A stretch of 64,000 bases of DNA from Lactiplantibacillus paraplantarum (GTDB lineage Bacteria > Bacillota > Bacilli > Lactobacillales > Lactobacillaceae), in the NCBI RefSeq assembly GCF_003641145.1, contig NZ_CP032744.1, positions 310,001 through 374,000 of the forward strand, written 5' to 3'. The notes under the pieces were generated by a model. It was not told the origin of the DNA, searched no databases, and was given only the letters and a program-made list of their open reading frames with translations. A program made the position numbers and the translations under genes. Of the stretch, positions 8,622 to 17,829 are shown one piece after another (the first letter of the stretch is position 1; every line of letters begins with the position of its first letter).

Positions 8622-8932
8622 CCATAACACTTTAGACGGCTTTTGCGGCAACAATTGCCAGCAGAAAATTGGTGGTTGGTCATTATTGATTAGACTTCTT
8701 ATTTATCACCAAGTTGTTCATTACCATTTTTAGTGGGGGCGTTCATCGCTGGCACGGTTAGGTTAATGCCATTTTTGCGCCATTCTAAGTCGAACACCGT
8801 TGTTTTACAGTTTTAGGAGCCTTAGGGTTGCATCTGCATGTGACAATATATTGGACTAGATGATCATCAAGAATCGAAAAAATAGCACGACTGGCATGAA
8901 TGCTAGTCGTGCTATTTAGAGTGTTGAAATTA
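8622..8932. other. intergenic region without visible genes
   Basis: This 311-bp gap between convergent genes holds the terminator at 8874-8917. I see no other open frame or structure that I can support. Confidence 0.6.
8874..8917 (-). terminator. intrinsic terminator of the four-repeat gene
   Basis: A 12-bp perfect stem (AATAGCACGACT / AGTCGTGCTATT) is followed by TTTTTT on the minus strand, 16 nt after the stop codon of the 388-aa gene. Confidence 0.85.
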
Positions 8933-10099
8933 TTATAAGTTACCAGTGCTCTTTAATCGTTTTTCTAAAAGGTAAGCGTCCATATACCCAAAGGATAATT
9001 CGACGACTTGGTCGAGCTCGATCATCGTACCGACATGGTTGATCTGGTTATCATCATCTACATTGTAGAAAATGAAGTGGCCGTTAGTCAACGTTCCAGG
9101 GTAGCCAGTCATCGTAGGAAGCATTGGGTTTTCGGTCGTAATGTGGACTAAATTATTGAAGGCTGCTGCTTGTCGTAATAACGAATCAAAAAGATCAGTC
9201 GTGGCGTCAAAGAGCCGTTCATCATTTAGTACTGGCTGAACGTTTAACTCGTATTGACGGTTCAGTTCGATAAAACCCCGCATGGTCTGCAAATAGTCCG
9301 ACTGGGTCGTAACCGATTCAATCAGTGAACGACGGCAAAGGGTATAGCCCCCAAATTGGCCGGTCATGTCAATCAGATTGAGGAGCACACTGTCAGCATT
9401 CAACGCGTTAATAAAGCCAACGAAAAACATATCAGAACCATCGGCTGACCGAATTGCAATCAGATGGTGTTCAGTCAGGGCAGTCTTTAAAGTAGTATCA
9501 ATGTCATTAATATCGCTGACTTTGACGGTTGGTTGATGGGTGTGGGCCGTCTTAACAAAGGCGCTTTCCAATAAAAGTTCGTTACCACAAAATTCCAGAA
9601 TTTGAATATCAGCCAATGGAATTTCTTGTTGGTCGTTATTTTTAAAATTAAATTTATCAAAGGTCGTGAACGTCATTGTTTGGTCAGTCATTTGTTGAAC
9701 CTGGCCTTCAAGGTAGTTTTCGTTATCTTCTAAGACTAGTAGGACAACTTGTTGATCGGCCTTGGCCTGATCAACTAACTGGTTTAGGACTGGTCGTTGC
9801 TCATCTAGAGCGACTGTTGGTTGCGGTACGCCGCTTAACCCTTCGGTGGCAGCATTCTCCAGACGAAAAGCCATGTTATCAAGGTCTTCACTCATCATTT
9901 CAACTTCATCAATGACGTCGTAGCGCATGAAGACCGCGCCGTCCTGGAGTCCGGCATCATCGTAAGTATTCACGACAACGCCATCAGGTGCCAGACGGTC
10001 GATGTAGCCGGTGTAAACCACTTCGCTGTTGGCTTGATATAGGTTGATGAGGTGAACCTGTTGTGCGGCTAATTGTAAACTCTCAATAATTGAACTCAT
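8933..10099 (-). CDS. protein of four tandem beta-rich (Sm/SH3-like) repeats, function unknown
   Basis: This 388-aa acidic protein has no signal peptide. I do not recognise it as a named family. Reading it by eye shows four related segments of about 55 residues at 14-68, 116-170, 211-264 and 316-370. Each begins with a hydrophobic strand and an acidic turn (VHLINLYQAN, VVLLVLEDNE, LIAIRSADGS, LVHITTENPM). Each continues with GxI/GxV plus a hydrophobic strand, and ends with a strand of the type DVIDEVEM, DIQILEF, LIESVTT or QVVELSF. This is the strand order of small barrels such as Sm or SH3-like folds. GGGG upstream supports the ATG, and it stands alone between its own terminator and a 780-bp gap. 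Confidence 0.7.
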   Translation of the reverse strand: MSSIIESLQLAAQQVHLINLYQANSEVVYTGYIDRLAPDGVVVNTYDDAGLQDGAVFMRYDVIDEVEMMSEDLDNMAFRLENAATEGLSGVPQPTVALDEQRPVLNQLVDQAKADQQVVLLVLEDNENYLEGQVQQMTDQTMTFTTFDKFNFKNNDQQEIPLADIQILEFCGNELLLESAFVKTAHTHQPTVKVSDINDIDTTLKTALTEHHLIAIRSADGSDMFFVGFINALNADSVLLNLIDMTGQFGGYTLCRRSLIESVTTQSDYLQTMRGFIELNRQYELNVQPVLNDERLFDATTDLFDSLLRQAAAFNNLVHITTENPMLPTMTGYPGTLTNGHFIFYNVDDDNQINHVGTMIELDQVVELSFGYMDAYLLEKRLKSTGNL

Positions 10100-10879
10100 C
10101 GTGTCTAACCCCCTTAGTTAATGTTCCCTCATCATAGCACTTTTTAGGGCTAAGACGCTATTATAAGTCATTATTCAGCTGGTTTGGTAAGTGTGTTATG
10201 ACTAAATGAGAGAACGGAAGTGTCAGAGGTGGCAACCAGATGAGCGCTTGTTATTCAGACTGTGAGTGTCAGCGAAACCGGTCTATTTTTAACCCACATG
10301 GTGAGTCAAAAGGAACAGTAGCAGTGAAGTGCTTATTCGCATAGTTTTCGGCCAAAATTCTTGAAGGTAATTGAAAGATAAGTCCATGTAAGAATTAGCA
10401 TTAATCAGATGATGGTCGCGTAAAATAGTTACTGTTCACACAGTGTAGTTCATGAGGTAGTGATTAAATCAGCAGTAGAAAAGAATCACGTTTTCTCAAA
10501 AAAGCCAAATTCGCGGCTTTTGAGGTAAGCCGATTGTCTGAACGCCCTTTTTAAATATTTGTTGTGGTGCCTTCATTAATGTCGGCTCAGTCGATGAGTT
10601 TTTTGTTCACTTGTGGTTATTCAATTGTAAATTGGTTGTCCCGGCTATTAAATAAACTGCTATCGTCTAAAATAGCACATGTGGTATAGCTTAAATGTTT
10701 AAAATAGTAAGGGCTTTCTTTGTTGCTTGAACAATGATGCCAAACGATAAGTGCCGGCTGATAAGAAGTAAATATTTAATAAAAAATGTTATTTTCGATG
10801 CTATTCGTCTAGTTTATCGTTATAATGTAAGCTGCGGTTCACCTTGACCGTAAATCTGTCATGACCTTTCAAGAGGCGC
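10100..10879. other. 780-bp intergenic region
   Basis: This long AT-rich gap separates the divergently read four-repeat gene and tagG. It must contain both promoters. I see no open reading frame with a ribosome site and no clear RNA structure. The size suggests a decayed gene, but I find no recognisable remnant. Confidence 0.5.
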
Positions 10880-10915
10880 TTGATCGTGTTGCGACATACA
10901 TTTAAGGAGTGCACT

Positions 10916-11731
10916 ATGTTTACGATGTTTAAGACGATTGGCGATCAGTTCGCCAATTTCAAGATTATTCGGCGAATGGCGAAGTATGATGATCGGGCCA
11001 CATATCAAAGCCATTACCTTGGGTTAGCGTGGGAATTTCTAAACCCGCTGATTCAAATCGGAATTTATTACTTAGTATTTGGGGTCGCGTTAAAACGTGG
11101 CGATCCGATGCCAGGAATCCCGTATTTGCCATGGATGGTAGTTGGGATTGCACCATGGTTATACATGAACAAAACGACGCTGGACGCGTCTTCTAGCATT
11201 TACCGTCAGGTTGGGTTAGTTTCAAAGATGAAATTCCCAGTCAACGTATTACCGTCAATTAAAATTTATGGTAACTTATATAGTTTCTGGACGATGATTG
11301 CTTTTGGAATCTTCCTGATGTTCGTTAATGGTATTTGGCCCTCAATTGCATGGATTCAATTTATCTACTACTTTGGTTGCATGATCGTATTAATGTATTC
11401 ACTTGGGATTTTCAATGCCACGGTCAGTGTTCTGATTCGTGACTGGCATATCACGCTTCAATCCGTATTACGGATGCTGTTCTATATGAGTGGGGTGCTA
11501 TTTAACTTTACAACGTCCAACTTCCCCGCCGTTTTTGTGCGCCTACTAGAACTAAATCCGTTCTACTACGTGCTCAACGGAATGCGGGAATCGTTGCTTA
11601 ATCGTGGTTGGATCTGGCAACAGCCTAATATCACGTTGACGATTGTCTTTTGGCTCTTCAATCTCGTTGTGATTCTGACTGGAACGTATCTCTATAACAA
11701 GTTCCGTTCGAACTTTGTGGATTTGATTTAG
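10916..11731 (+). CDS. tagG: teichoic acid export ABC transporter, permease TagG
   Basis: This 271-aa ABC-2 type permease has six membrane helices and is the channel of the wall teichoic acid flippase. The N-terminal amphipathic part ends YQSHYLGLAWEFLNPLIQI, the family pattern before helix 1, and LRMLFYMSGVLF is seen in helix 5. An upstream ATG at 10880 is in frame, but AAGGAG lies 7 nt before 10916 and gives a standard N-terminus. The ATPase gene tagH follows after 12 nt. Confidence 0.93.
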   Translation: MFTMFKTIGDQFANFKIIRRMAKYDDRATYQSHYLGLAWEFLNPLIQIGIYYLVFGVALKRGDPMPGIPYLPWMVVGIAPWLYMNKTTLDASSSIYRQVGLVSKMKFPVNVLPSIKIYGNLYSFWTMIAFGIFLMFVNGIWPSIAWIQFIYYFGCMIVLMYSLGIFNATVSVLIRDWHITLQSVLRMLFYMSGVLFNFTTSNFPAVFVRLLELNPFYYVLNGMRESLLNRGWIWQQPNITLTIVFWLFNLVVILTGTYLYNKFRSNFVDLI

Positions 11732-11743
11732 GAGGCGGAACTG

Positions 11744-12835
11744 ATGGAAAATCAATATAAGGTTGAATTGCATAATGTCACTAAAGAATATGATTTATAT
11801 CGTAGTAACAACGATAAGTTAAAACACTTTTTTAACATTGGTAATGTTGATGTCCCGCGGTTTTGGTCGCTAAAAGGGGTCAGCTTAAACGTTAAACCAG
11901 GTGAAGCGTTGGGGATTATCGGAATCAACGGTTCTGGTAAGTCAACGATTTCGAATATTATTTCGGGAATCATTCCTCAAACGACTGGGACGGTGGATGT
12001 GCACGGTGATACGTCCATTATTTCAATCGGGGCCGGCTTAAAGTGGAATTTGACTGGTGATGAAAACATTCGGTTGAAAGGACTCATGCAAGGGTTGAGT
12101 ATTAAAGAGATCCAAGCGGTTCGTGATGATATTGTTGATTTCGCGGATATTGGTGATTTTATTGGTCAACCAGTTAAGGACTATTCGACTGGGATGCGCT
12201 CGCGGTTAGGTTTTGCGATTGCGGTGCATATCAATCCCGACATCATGATTATTGATGAAGCATTATCAGTTGGTGATGACACCTTCTATCAAAAATGTGT
12301 GGATAAGATTATGGAATTCAAGAAGCAAGGGAAGACCATTATCTTTGTCAGCCATAATTTACGGCAAGTGGAATTACTCTGTGACCGGGTTGCGTGGATG
12401 CACTTTGGGGATCTTTTAGAAGTCGGCGAGACCAAGGAAACTGTTGATCATTACCGGAAATTTTCTAAGGACTTCAAAGCGCAAACGGCGGCTTATCGTA
12501 AGAAGTATCAGGTCGGTAAGAAGAAGGAACAAGCGGACTTTGATATTGCCGCTTATGAACGACAACTAGTTGAAGAAAAGGCTAAGGATAGCGATAAGAG
12601 TAAGCAGGCGGTTAGCCGTCAAGTTCATCGGACGCTATATAAGCAAATCTTGCCAGAAAAGATGACGATTGGCACCAAGCTCGTCATGTTAGTGGCAATT
12701 GTCCTATTCTTATTCTTTGCGCTAGTGAACGTTTCGGGTCACTCGGTTACTTCAGCGATTGAGAATCCGACAGTACTGTTACATCCAGTCAATCATTACA
12801 TTAAAAGTCAGTCGGTCTTATTCAATAGTAAGTGA
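11744..12835 (+). CDS. tagH: teichoic acid export ABC transporter, ATPase TagH
   Basis: This 363-aa ATPase drives export of wall teichoic acid with TagG. Visible motifs are Walker A GINGSGKST (residues ~67-75), signature YSTGMRSRLGF, Walker B DIMIIDEAL and the H-loop VSHN. Beyond the ATPase (about 250 aa) there is a charged linker and one membrane segment (VMLVAIVLFLFFALVNV), the extension typical of TagH in Gram-positives. GGAGG precedes the ATG. It forms a two-gene operon with tagG, closed by the terminator at 12878. Confidence 0.93.
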   Translation: MENQYKVELHNVTKEYDLYRSNNDKLKHFFNIGNVDVPRFWSLKGVSLNVKPGEALGIIGINGSGKSTISNIISGIIPQTTGTVDVHGDTSIISIGAGLKWNLTGDENIRLKGLMQGLSIKEIQAVRDDIVDFADIGDFIGQPVKDYSTGMRSRLGFAIAVHINPDIMIIDEALSVGDDTFYQKCVDKIMEFKKQGKTIIFVSHNLRQVELLCDRVAWMHFGDLLEVGETKETVDHYRKFSKDFKAQTAAYRKKYQVGKKKEQADFDIAAYERQLVEEKAKDSDKSKQAVSRQVHRTLYKQILPEKMTIGTKLVMLVAIVLFLFFALVNVSGHSVTSAIENPTVLLHPVNHYIKSQSVLFNSK

Positions 12836-12877
12836 TGGCGGCAGGTTAGTGGTTGCATTAAGTTAACATTAATATCG

Positions 12878-12912
12878 ATGGGTGATTGCGATGGCAATCA
12901 CCCATTTTTTTA
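12878..12912 (+). terminator. intrinsic terminator of tagGH
   Basis: The stem GATGGGTGATTGC / GGCAATCACCC is followed by ATTTTTTT about 45 nt after tagH. Confidence 0.85.
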
Positions 12913-13180
12913 CGTGAATTTAAGACGGTTTTGGTTGGAGTAAAGTACAACACAGCGTCGCGCGTTATTCGGACTGGGGGACACAGATGCTGTGATTCGA
13001 GGAGACGAACTTGGGCTGACCGTACTACCGATTTGAAAGGAAAAGGTCTAAACTTCAATAAACAATTTATGAGTTGATTGTGGGTTAAATGACGTTTGAT
13101 TTTTTGCGGTATTTCAACAATCGAATTATATTACTTATAATCATTAGGTTATTTTTATGGAGCATAAAGGGGATCATATC

Positions 13181-13453
13181 ATGGATATGCCACTATTCTT
13201 CAATGTTGTCGCCTATGTGCTATTAATATTGGTATTACAATATATCAAATTCAAATTTCCAGACAGTGCCTTTATCCGTTTCTTTCAAAAATACGGGTGG
13301 TGGTTAATTGGGCTATGTTTTGTCACAATACTGGTGATTTTGGCCGGACCGCAATTTCAGAGCCCCTTTAATCCGTTAGATGTACCGACTATTGGGGTCA
13401 TGTTAGTATTCGGGTACTTCTTTATTAAAGATAAAAAATCGAAACATAAGTGA
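13181..13453 (+). CDS. small membrane protein of unknown function
   Basis: This 90-aa protein has three hydrophobic segments (about residues 5-22, 38-57 and 68-82) and a lysine-rich tail (KDKKSKHK), so it is a membrane protein with a cytoplasmic basic end. The ATG at 13181 follows AAAGGGG by 8 nt, and I prefer it to the in-frame ATG at 13157. It is monocistronic with a terminator at 13466. I do not recognise the family. Confidence 0.65.
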   Translation: MDMPLFFNVVAYVLLILVLQYIKFKFPDSAFIRFFQKYGWWLIGLCFVTILVILAGPQFQSPFNPLDVPTIGVMLVFGYFFIKDKKSKHK

Positions 13454-13465
13454 TGATTAAATGAG

Positions 13466-13511
13466 ATAGCACCTCGAACGATGATGTCGTCCTGAGAGGT
13501 GCTATTTTTTT
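13466..13511 (+). terminator. intrinsic terminator
   Basis: The stem ATAGCACCTC / GAGGTGCTAT is followed by TTTTTTT after the 90-aa membrane protein gene. Confidence 0.85.
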
Positions 13512-13641
13512 GCCCAAAAATCGATTTGAGAAGCGCTGATGTTTAGCCGTTTTAATCTAGCATTAAACGTGAACTGGGTTATTTGGTAACGAATGGGCAT
13601 CATTAAAAAATCAGTTTAGCCCCTTGCAATATATCTAAAAG

Positions 13642-13651
13642 GTATATATAC
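13642..13651 (+). promoter_or_regulatory. palindrome, possible PadR operator
   Basis: GTATATATAC is a perfect palindrome within AAAGGTATATATACTTA, 29 bp before the padR start and overlapping a likely -10 region. PadR-type repressors of efflux genes commonly bind such AT-rich palindromes in their own promoter. The assignment rests on position only. Confidence 0.45.
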
Positions 13652-13679
13652 TTAACAGCGCGAAAGATTGGTGAATTTA

Positions 13680-14222
13680 ATGTATGAATTGTTTATTTTA
13701 GGACAGTTGATGGATCACCCGATGACGGGCTACCAGTTGCGTAAAGCGCTGGTAAACGTAGTCGGTTCAGAATTAACCATTAGTTTTGGCGCGCTGTACC
13801 CGTTGCTAGATAAGTTAGCCGCGGCTGAAGAATTAACACTGGCATTTAAGCGGACCACTAATAAACGACCACAAAAGTTAGCCACGATAACAGCGGCTGG
13901 TCGCATGCAATTTTGGCAGTTGGTTATGACGCCAGTCGCGCTCAACAAGCAAACGCAGTTAACGTTTCAAATAAAGCTAAATTTTTTACATTTATTAAGT
14001 CGAGATCAGCAGCAAGTGATTTTGTTGGATTTTCAGCAATTTGCACAGGGACAGGTCGCACGCTTAACAGCGCAGCACAAACGAGTGATGACGAATACCC
14101 ACATGCTTGCAGCTGATATTCAAGATGCGTTGATGGTCAATGAGTTACAACGGGTACGAGCCCAAGCACAATTAGACTGGCTTAACCGCCAGTTGCGCAA
14201 TGGAGGGGAAGTTAAGGGATGA
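13680..14222 (+). CDS. PadR-family transcriptional regulator
   Basis: This 180-aa regulator begins MYELFILGQLMDHPMTGYQLRKAL, the N-terminal winged helix of PadR proteins. It also has the family motif SFGALYPLLDKLAAAEEL and a C-terminal helical domain (VINE/YAS class). An in-frame TTG at 13668 is possible, but the ATG at 13680 gives the standard N-terminus and has GGTGA upstream. Its stop overlaps the start of the efflux gene (ATGA), so the two are translationally coupled and it probably represses the pair in the absence of a drug-like ligand. Confidence 0.87.
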   Translation: MYELFILGQLMDHPMTGYQLRKALVNVVGSELTISFGALYPLLDKLAAAEELTLAFKRTTNKRPQKLATITAAGRMQFWQLVMTPVALNKQTQLTFQIKLNFLHLLSRDQQQVILLDFQQFAQGQVARLTAQHKRVMTNTHMLAADIQDALMVNELQRVRAQAQLDWLNRQLRNGGEVKG

Positions 14223-15664
14223 AAACAATGTCGTTTGCGACTGATCCACAAATTCAAAAGCATCGCTGGTGGATACTGGTTGCAGTCTGTTTATTTACGT
14301 TCATGTCAACGCTAGATGGAAGTATTGTGAACATTGCCTTGCCAGTCATGAGTAAGGATCTAGCGATTCCAATGAACCAGGCGGAATGGGTCGTCTCGAT
14401 TTATTTGATTGTGATTTGTGCGTTATTGTTATTATTTGGTAAATTAGGTGATATTTACGGTAAGATTCGGGTGTTTAAAATCGGGTCCTTACTATTCATT
14501 ATTGGATCGTTATTGTCAGGATTCAGTGTGGGCTTGCCATTTTTACTAATTGCACGCAGTATTCAAGCAATTGGGGCAGCCATGACGATGAGTACGAATA
14601 ACGGGATTATTACCGAAGTTTTCCCGTTCAAGGAACGTGGCCGGGCGCTCGGAATGATTGGTTCATTTGTTGCTTTGGGTAGTATTGCCGGACCGGGCAT
14701 CGGTGGTCTGATTCTAGCTCACCTGAGCTGGGGCTATATTTTCTGGATCAACGTTCCGGTGGGGATTTTGGCGATGATTTTAGGCGCAATGATTTTACCA
14801 AAAGACGTTACAACGACGCAACAACCATTGGATAAGACCGGGGCGGGGTTATTTGCCGTACTCATGGTTGCACTATTTGCAGGTGTGTTTATCGGGCAAC
14901 AGATTGGGTTCTTGCAGCCGGTTATCTTAGCCTTGTTTGCAGTGGCAATTGTGACGCTGATTATTTTTGTTCGCGTCGAGTTACGCCATGAAAATCCGCT
15001 GCTAGCGCTGCAATTATTTAAGAATACCCGTTTTAGCATTAGTATCTTATGTGCGTTATTAATTTTTATTGCGAACTTTTTCTTTAACGTGATTGCCCCG
15101 TTTTATTTAGAAAATGCTCGGGGGCTAGCAGCAAACTATGCGGGCTACGCCTTGATGGTATTCCCAATCGTACAAGTGGTGGTCGCCCCGATTGCTGGGA
15201 CGATTTCTGACAAGATCGGACCAGAATTGTTAACGTTCGTGGGATTGGTTCTGATTTCAATCAGTCAAGTGGGCTATATGGTTGTGGGGCTAGCCACGCC
15301 ACTTTGGTTCTTCTTATTATTCGTCGGCTTGGTTGGATTTGGCAATGGTATCTTCATGGCACCCAATAATTCGATCGTGATGAGTTCAGTGGCGGTCAAA
15401 GACTTGGGCGTTGCTGGCGGGATTAACGCGTTAGCCCGTGAATTAGGCATGATCGTTGGAATTTCGGTTGCAACGACCGTGCTGTATTCGGCCATGAGTC
15501 AATCAGCGGGGTATAAAGTCACGTCATATTTACCAGCGCATCCGGAGATCTTTATTAATGGTATGCACATTGCGTTCATGGTCTCATTAGGGATTTGTTT
15601 AGTTGCGACTGTTATTACCGGTGTTCGGTTGTTAAAGCGTCGACGTACAATACTTGCTAAGTAA
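14219..15664 (+). CDS. DHA2 (14-TM) drug:proton antiporter
   Basis: This 481-aa MFS exporter of the EmrB/QacA type has about 14 membrane helices. Visible family signatures are LDGSIVNIALPVMSKDLAI (TM1), GKLGDIYGKIRVFKIG (motif A) and GSIAGPGIGGLI (antiporter motif C). It starts inside the stop codon of the PadR gene and ends before a strong terminator. The substrates are unknown; regulation by PadR suggests phenolic or lipophilic toxic compounds. Confidence 0.9.
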   Translation: MKTMSFATDPQIQKHRWWILVAVCLFTFMSTLDGSIVNIALPVMSKDLAIPMNQAEWVVSIYLIVICALLLLFGKLGDIYGKIRVFKIGSLLFIIGSLLSGFSVGLPFLLIARSIQAIGAAMTMSTNNGIITEVFPFKERGRALGMIGSFVALGSIAGPGIGGLILAHLSWGYIFWINVPVGILAMILGAMILPKDVTTTQQPLDKTGAGLFAVLMVALFAGVFIGQQIGFLQPVILALFAVAIVTLIIFVRVELRHENPLLALQLFKNTRFSISILCALLIFIANFFFNVIAPFYLENARGLAANYAGYALMVFPIVQVVVAPIAGTISDKIGPELLTFVGLVLISISQVGYMVVGLATPLWFFLLFVGLVGFGNGIFMAPNNSIVMSSVAVKDLGVAGGINALARELGMIVGISVATTVLYSAMSQSAGYKVTSYLPAHPEIFINGMHIAFMVSLGICLVATVITGVRLLKRRRTILAK

Positions 15665-15677
15665 AAATTAGCGAGTT

Positions 15678-15727
15678 AAAAAACGTGTTGCGAGAGATCT
15701 GAAATGATTTCTCGCAACACGTTTTTG
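15678..15727 (+). terminator. intrinsic terminator of the padR-efflux operon
   Basis: A long stem (AAAAACGTGTTGCGAGA / TCTCGCAACACGTTTTT) with 16-17 paired bases and T run lies just after the exporter. Confidence 0.9.
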
Positions 15728-15889
15728 CGTTACCTGTTACCGCGCACCTGCTGTTGTTGATTGGTGGAATCAGATATGGTTGAATTGGGCTTGTTTAAAA
15801 AAGCAAGACGGCCAGTTTAAGCTTACTGTAAAAAATCGGATTGGCGACGTTATGACACCAAACTCGCCACTTAAAGCCCTAGCTAGACA

Positions 15890-15990
15890 ATCCTTAGTTT
15901 CGCTCCGTCTGAACCCCACACGCTTGTGGTGCTGCGCATTGGTAGAAACGGGAGGTCGGAGGGGACGACCAGCGCTGACGAGCAGGAATC
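15890..15990. repeat. decayed relative of the 283-bp structured element
   Basis: The segment GGAGGTCGGAGGGGACGACC..CGCTGACGAGC matches, in reverse orientation, the left part of the element at 22759-23041 (which contains GTCAGCACG...TCCGACCTCC). It also has a small hairpin CCACACGCTTGTGG. Only part of the element remains. The wider gap 15728-16018 has no gene that I can support. Confidence 0.45.
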
Positions 15991-16018
15991 CAACTGTTGG
16001 GTTTGCCCATGATTTCAG

Positions 16019-17335
16019 TTACCGGAATCGTTGTTGTTTATCTAGCAGTTGGGCTAGCTGACCACGGAATTCATCACTGTGATGTTGAATGTTCGTCAAG
16101 TCGTGGCTCATTTGAACCGTGTAGTCAGCGACCTCGCCGTGTTCACCTTGATCGAGTCCGAGTTCTTCTTCTTGTTCGTCAACCCGCATTCTGATAACCC
16201 GCTTCAATAATACGATAATAACGATGCAGACGAGGGTAGTAAAGACAATGGTAAAGGCCGTTGCAAGTAGTTGTAGTCCAAATAACTTAACCCCCCCACC
16301 GTAGAAAAGACCGTTCAGAGAAATCGTATTGTTAACAGCCTTGCTTGCAAATAAACCGGTCATGATACTGCCAATCATGCCGGAAACGCCGTGGCAACCA
16401 AAGGCATCGAGTGCATCGTCAATTCCTAAGCGTGGTTTGATAAACGTAATGAAGCCGTAACTAGTTAATGTGGCAATGAGGCCAATCCAAAAAGCACCAG
16501 AGATAGTCACGTAGCCGCAAGCAGGCGTAATCGCAACGAGACCACAAAGGGTTCCTGTGCAGACACCGACTAGGGTTGGCTTGCCCTTCGTTAGCATGTC
16601 AACGACCATCCACGTCATCATGGAAGTCGCGGTAGCAACGGTTGTGGTTAAGAAGGCTTGGATGGCAATGTCATTCATAGCGAGTGCCGAGCCGGCGTTG
16701 AAGCCATACCAGCCAATCCATAAAATAGCGGTACCTAGTAATACCCATAAAATGTTGTAATGTTGGGTCGCGTCTTTGCCATACTTGTGGCGAGCACCTA
16801 AGAAGGCTGATAAGACTAGGGCGGTGATACCAGCATTGATGTGGACGACGGTGCCGCCCGCAAAGTCGATAACACCGAGTTTAGCTAATAGGCCGTTATC
16901 CCAAACCATATGAACCATTGGATAATAGATGAGTAGTGACCAGAAGATGATGAAGGTTAGCAAGAACTTAAACCGAATACGACCAACTACGGCGCCAACG
17001 AATAACGCTGGTGTGATGATAGCGAACATCATTTGAAAGATGAGATACAAACCGTTGGGAATTTTAGTCGCAGTGAGAGCGGTTAAGTCCACACCGTGCA
17101 ACCAAGTAGCTTTTAGATTACCGACAATACCGCCAAGGTCGCCGGAAAAAGATAGTGAATAGCCAAATGCGAGCCATAACAGAATTGCTAGCCCACAAAT
17201 CATGAAGACGGATAACATGGTGTTAACGACGTTTCGTTTGGAAACTAAACCACCGTAGAAAAAAGCCAATCCGGGTGTCATGAATAATACCAATATACTA
17301 GATAAAACTAAAAACGTTGAATTTGCAGCGTTCAT
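16019..17335 (-). CDS. amtB: ammonium transporter (Amt/MEP/Rh family)
   Basis: This 438-aa transporter has 11 membrane helices and conducts ammonium. It shows the family signatures DFAGGTVVHINAGITAL, FNAGSALAMN and DALDAFGCHGVSGMIGSI, with the conserved pore histidines. The C-terminal 60 residues are cytoplasmic and acidic. The ATG at 17335 has GGGAGT upstream; an in-frame ATG eight codons earlier lacks a ribosome site. No glnK gene lies beside it. A GlnR-type box stands upstream, so nitrogen control is likely. Confidence 0.92.
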   Translation of the reverse strand: MNAANSTFLVLSSILVLFMTPGLAFFYGGLVSKRNVVNTMLSVFMICGLAILLWLAFGYSLSFSGDLGGIVGNLKATWLHGVDLTALTATKIPNGLYLIFQMMFAIITPALFVGAVVGRIRFKFLLTFIIFWSLLIYYPMVHMVWDNGLLAKLGVIDFAGGTVVHINAGITALVLSAFLGARHKYGKDATQHYNILWVLLGTAILWIGWYGFNAGSALAMNDIAIQAFLTTTVATATSMMTWMVVDMLTKGKPTLVGVCTGTLCGLVAITPACGYVTISGAFWIGLIATLTSYGFITFIKPRLGIDDALDAFGCHGVSGMIGSIMTGLFASKAVNNTISLNGLFYGGGVKLFGLQLLATAFTIVFTTLVCIVIIVLLKRVIRMRVDEQEEELGLDQGEHGEVADYTVQMSHDLTNIQHHSDEFRGQLAQLLDKQQRFR

Positions 17336-17468
17336 ACTCCCAACCCCTATCCATACCATTTGATGTTAGAAATTATAACATTGATTATTGAGTGACGCAC
17401 TCTTTTTTTATATTTAGGTTAAATACCAAACTTACAATTGCCCTTTATCGCGATTATGAAGATGTTAA

Positions 17469-17485
17469 TGTCATGTTTTGTGACG
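17469..17485 (-). promoter_or_regulatory. possible GlnR box upstream of amtB
   Basis: TGTCATGTTTTGTGACG matches the GlnR/TnrA pattern TGTNA-N7-TNACA with one mismatch. It lies about 140 bp upstream of amtB. GlnR control of ammonium transporters is common in lactobacilli. Confidence 0.45.
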
Positions 17486-17829
17486 TGTGATTTGACTAAT
17501 GGTGTAAGCTAGCAGATTGCGAATGATTATTAAAGTCAGTCTTGGTGTACTAAATAAGGGGTATTTGCAGTCAATTGCTAACGTTAATCAATTAGTTTGG
17601 TAATGAAAACAATTAGCAAACTAGCCGTTACTGATTAATTATCTTAAATAAAATAGGCTTGAAAGTAATGAAATTAGCGTTTTTTGCTTAACATAATAAT
17701 GATATGAAAGTTGAGGCGCTTTCAGTGGTTGACCATTGCTAACACGAGCAGTAAGGTTATCATCACATAAATTAAAAGATGATGAGAATATTACATAACA
17801 TCTTAATAATTAAAACGGAGGATTAGCTT
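17486..17829. other. divergent intergenic region amtB / hicD
   Basis: This AT-rich gap between divergent genes must hold both promoters. A near-palindromic GGCGCTTTC motif at about 17715 resembles half a cre site but matches the consensus poorly. I see no further genes. Confidence 0.5.

Noticed and set aside
15780..16061. 93-codon frame after the efflux pump terminator
   Set aside because: It runs across the decayed structured element and into the amtB 3' end; no ribosome site and no protein-like pattern.
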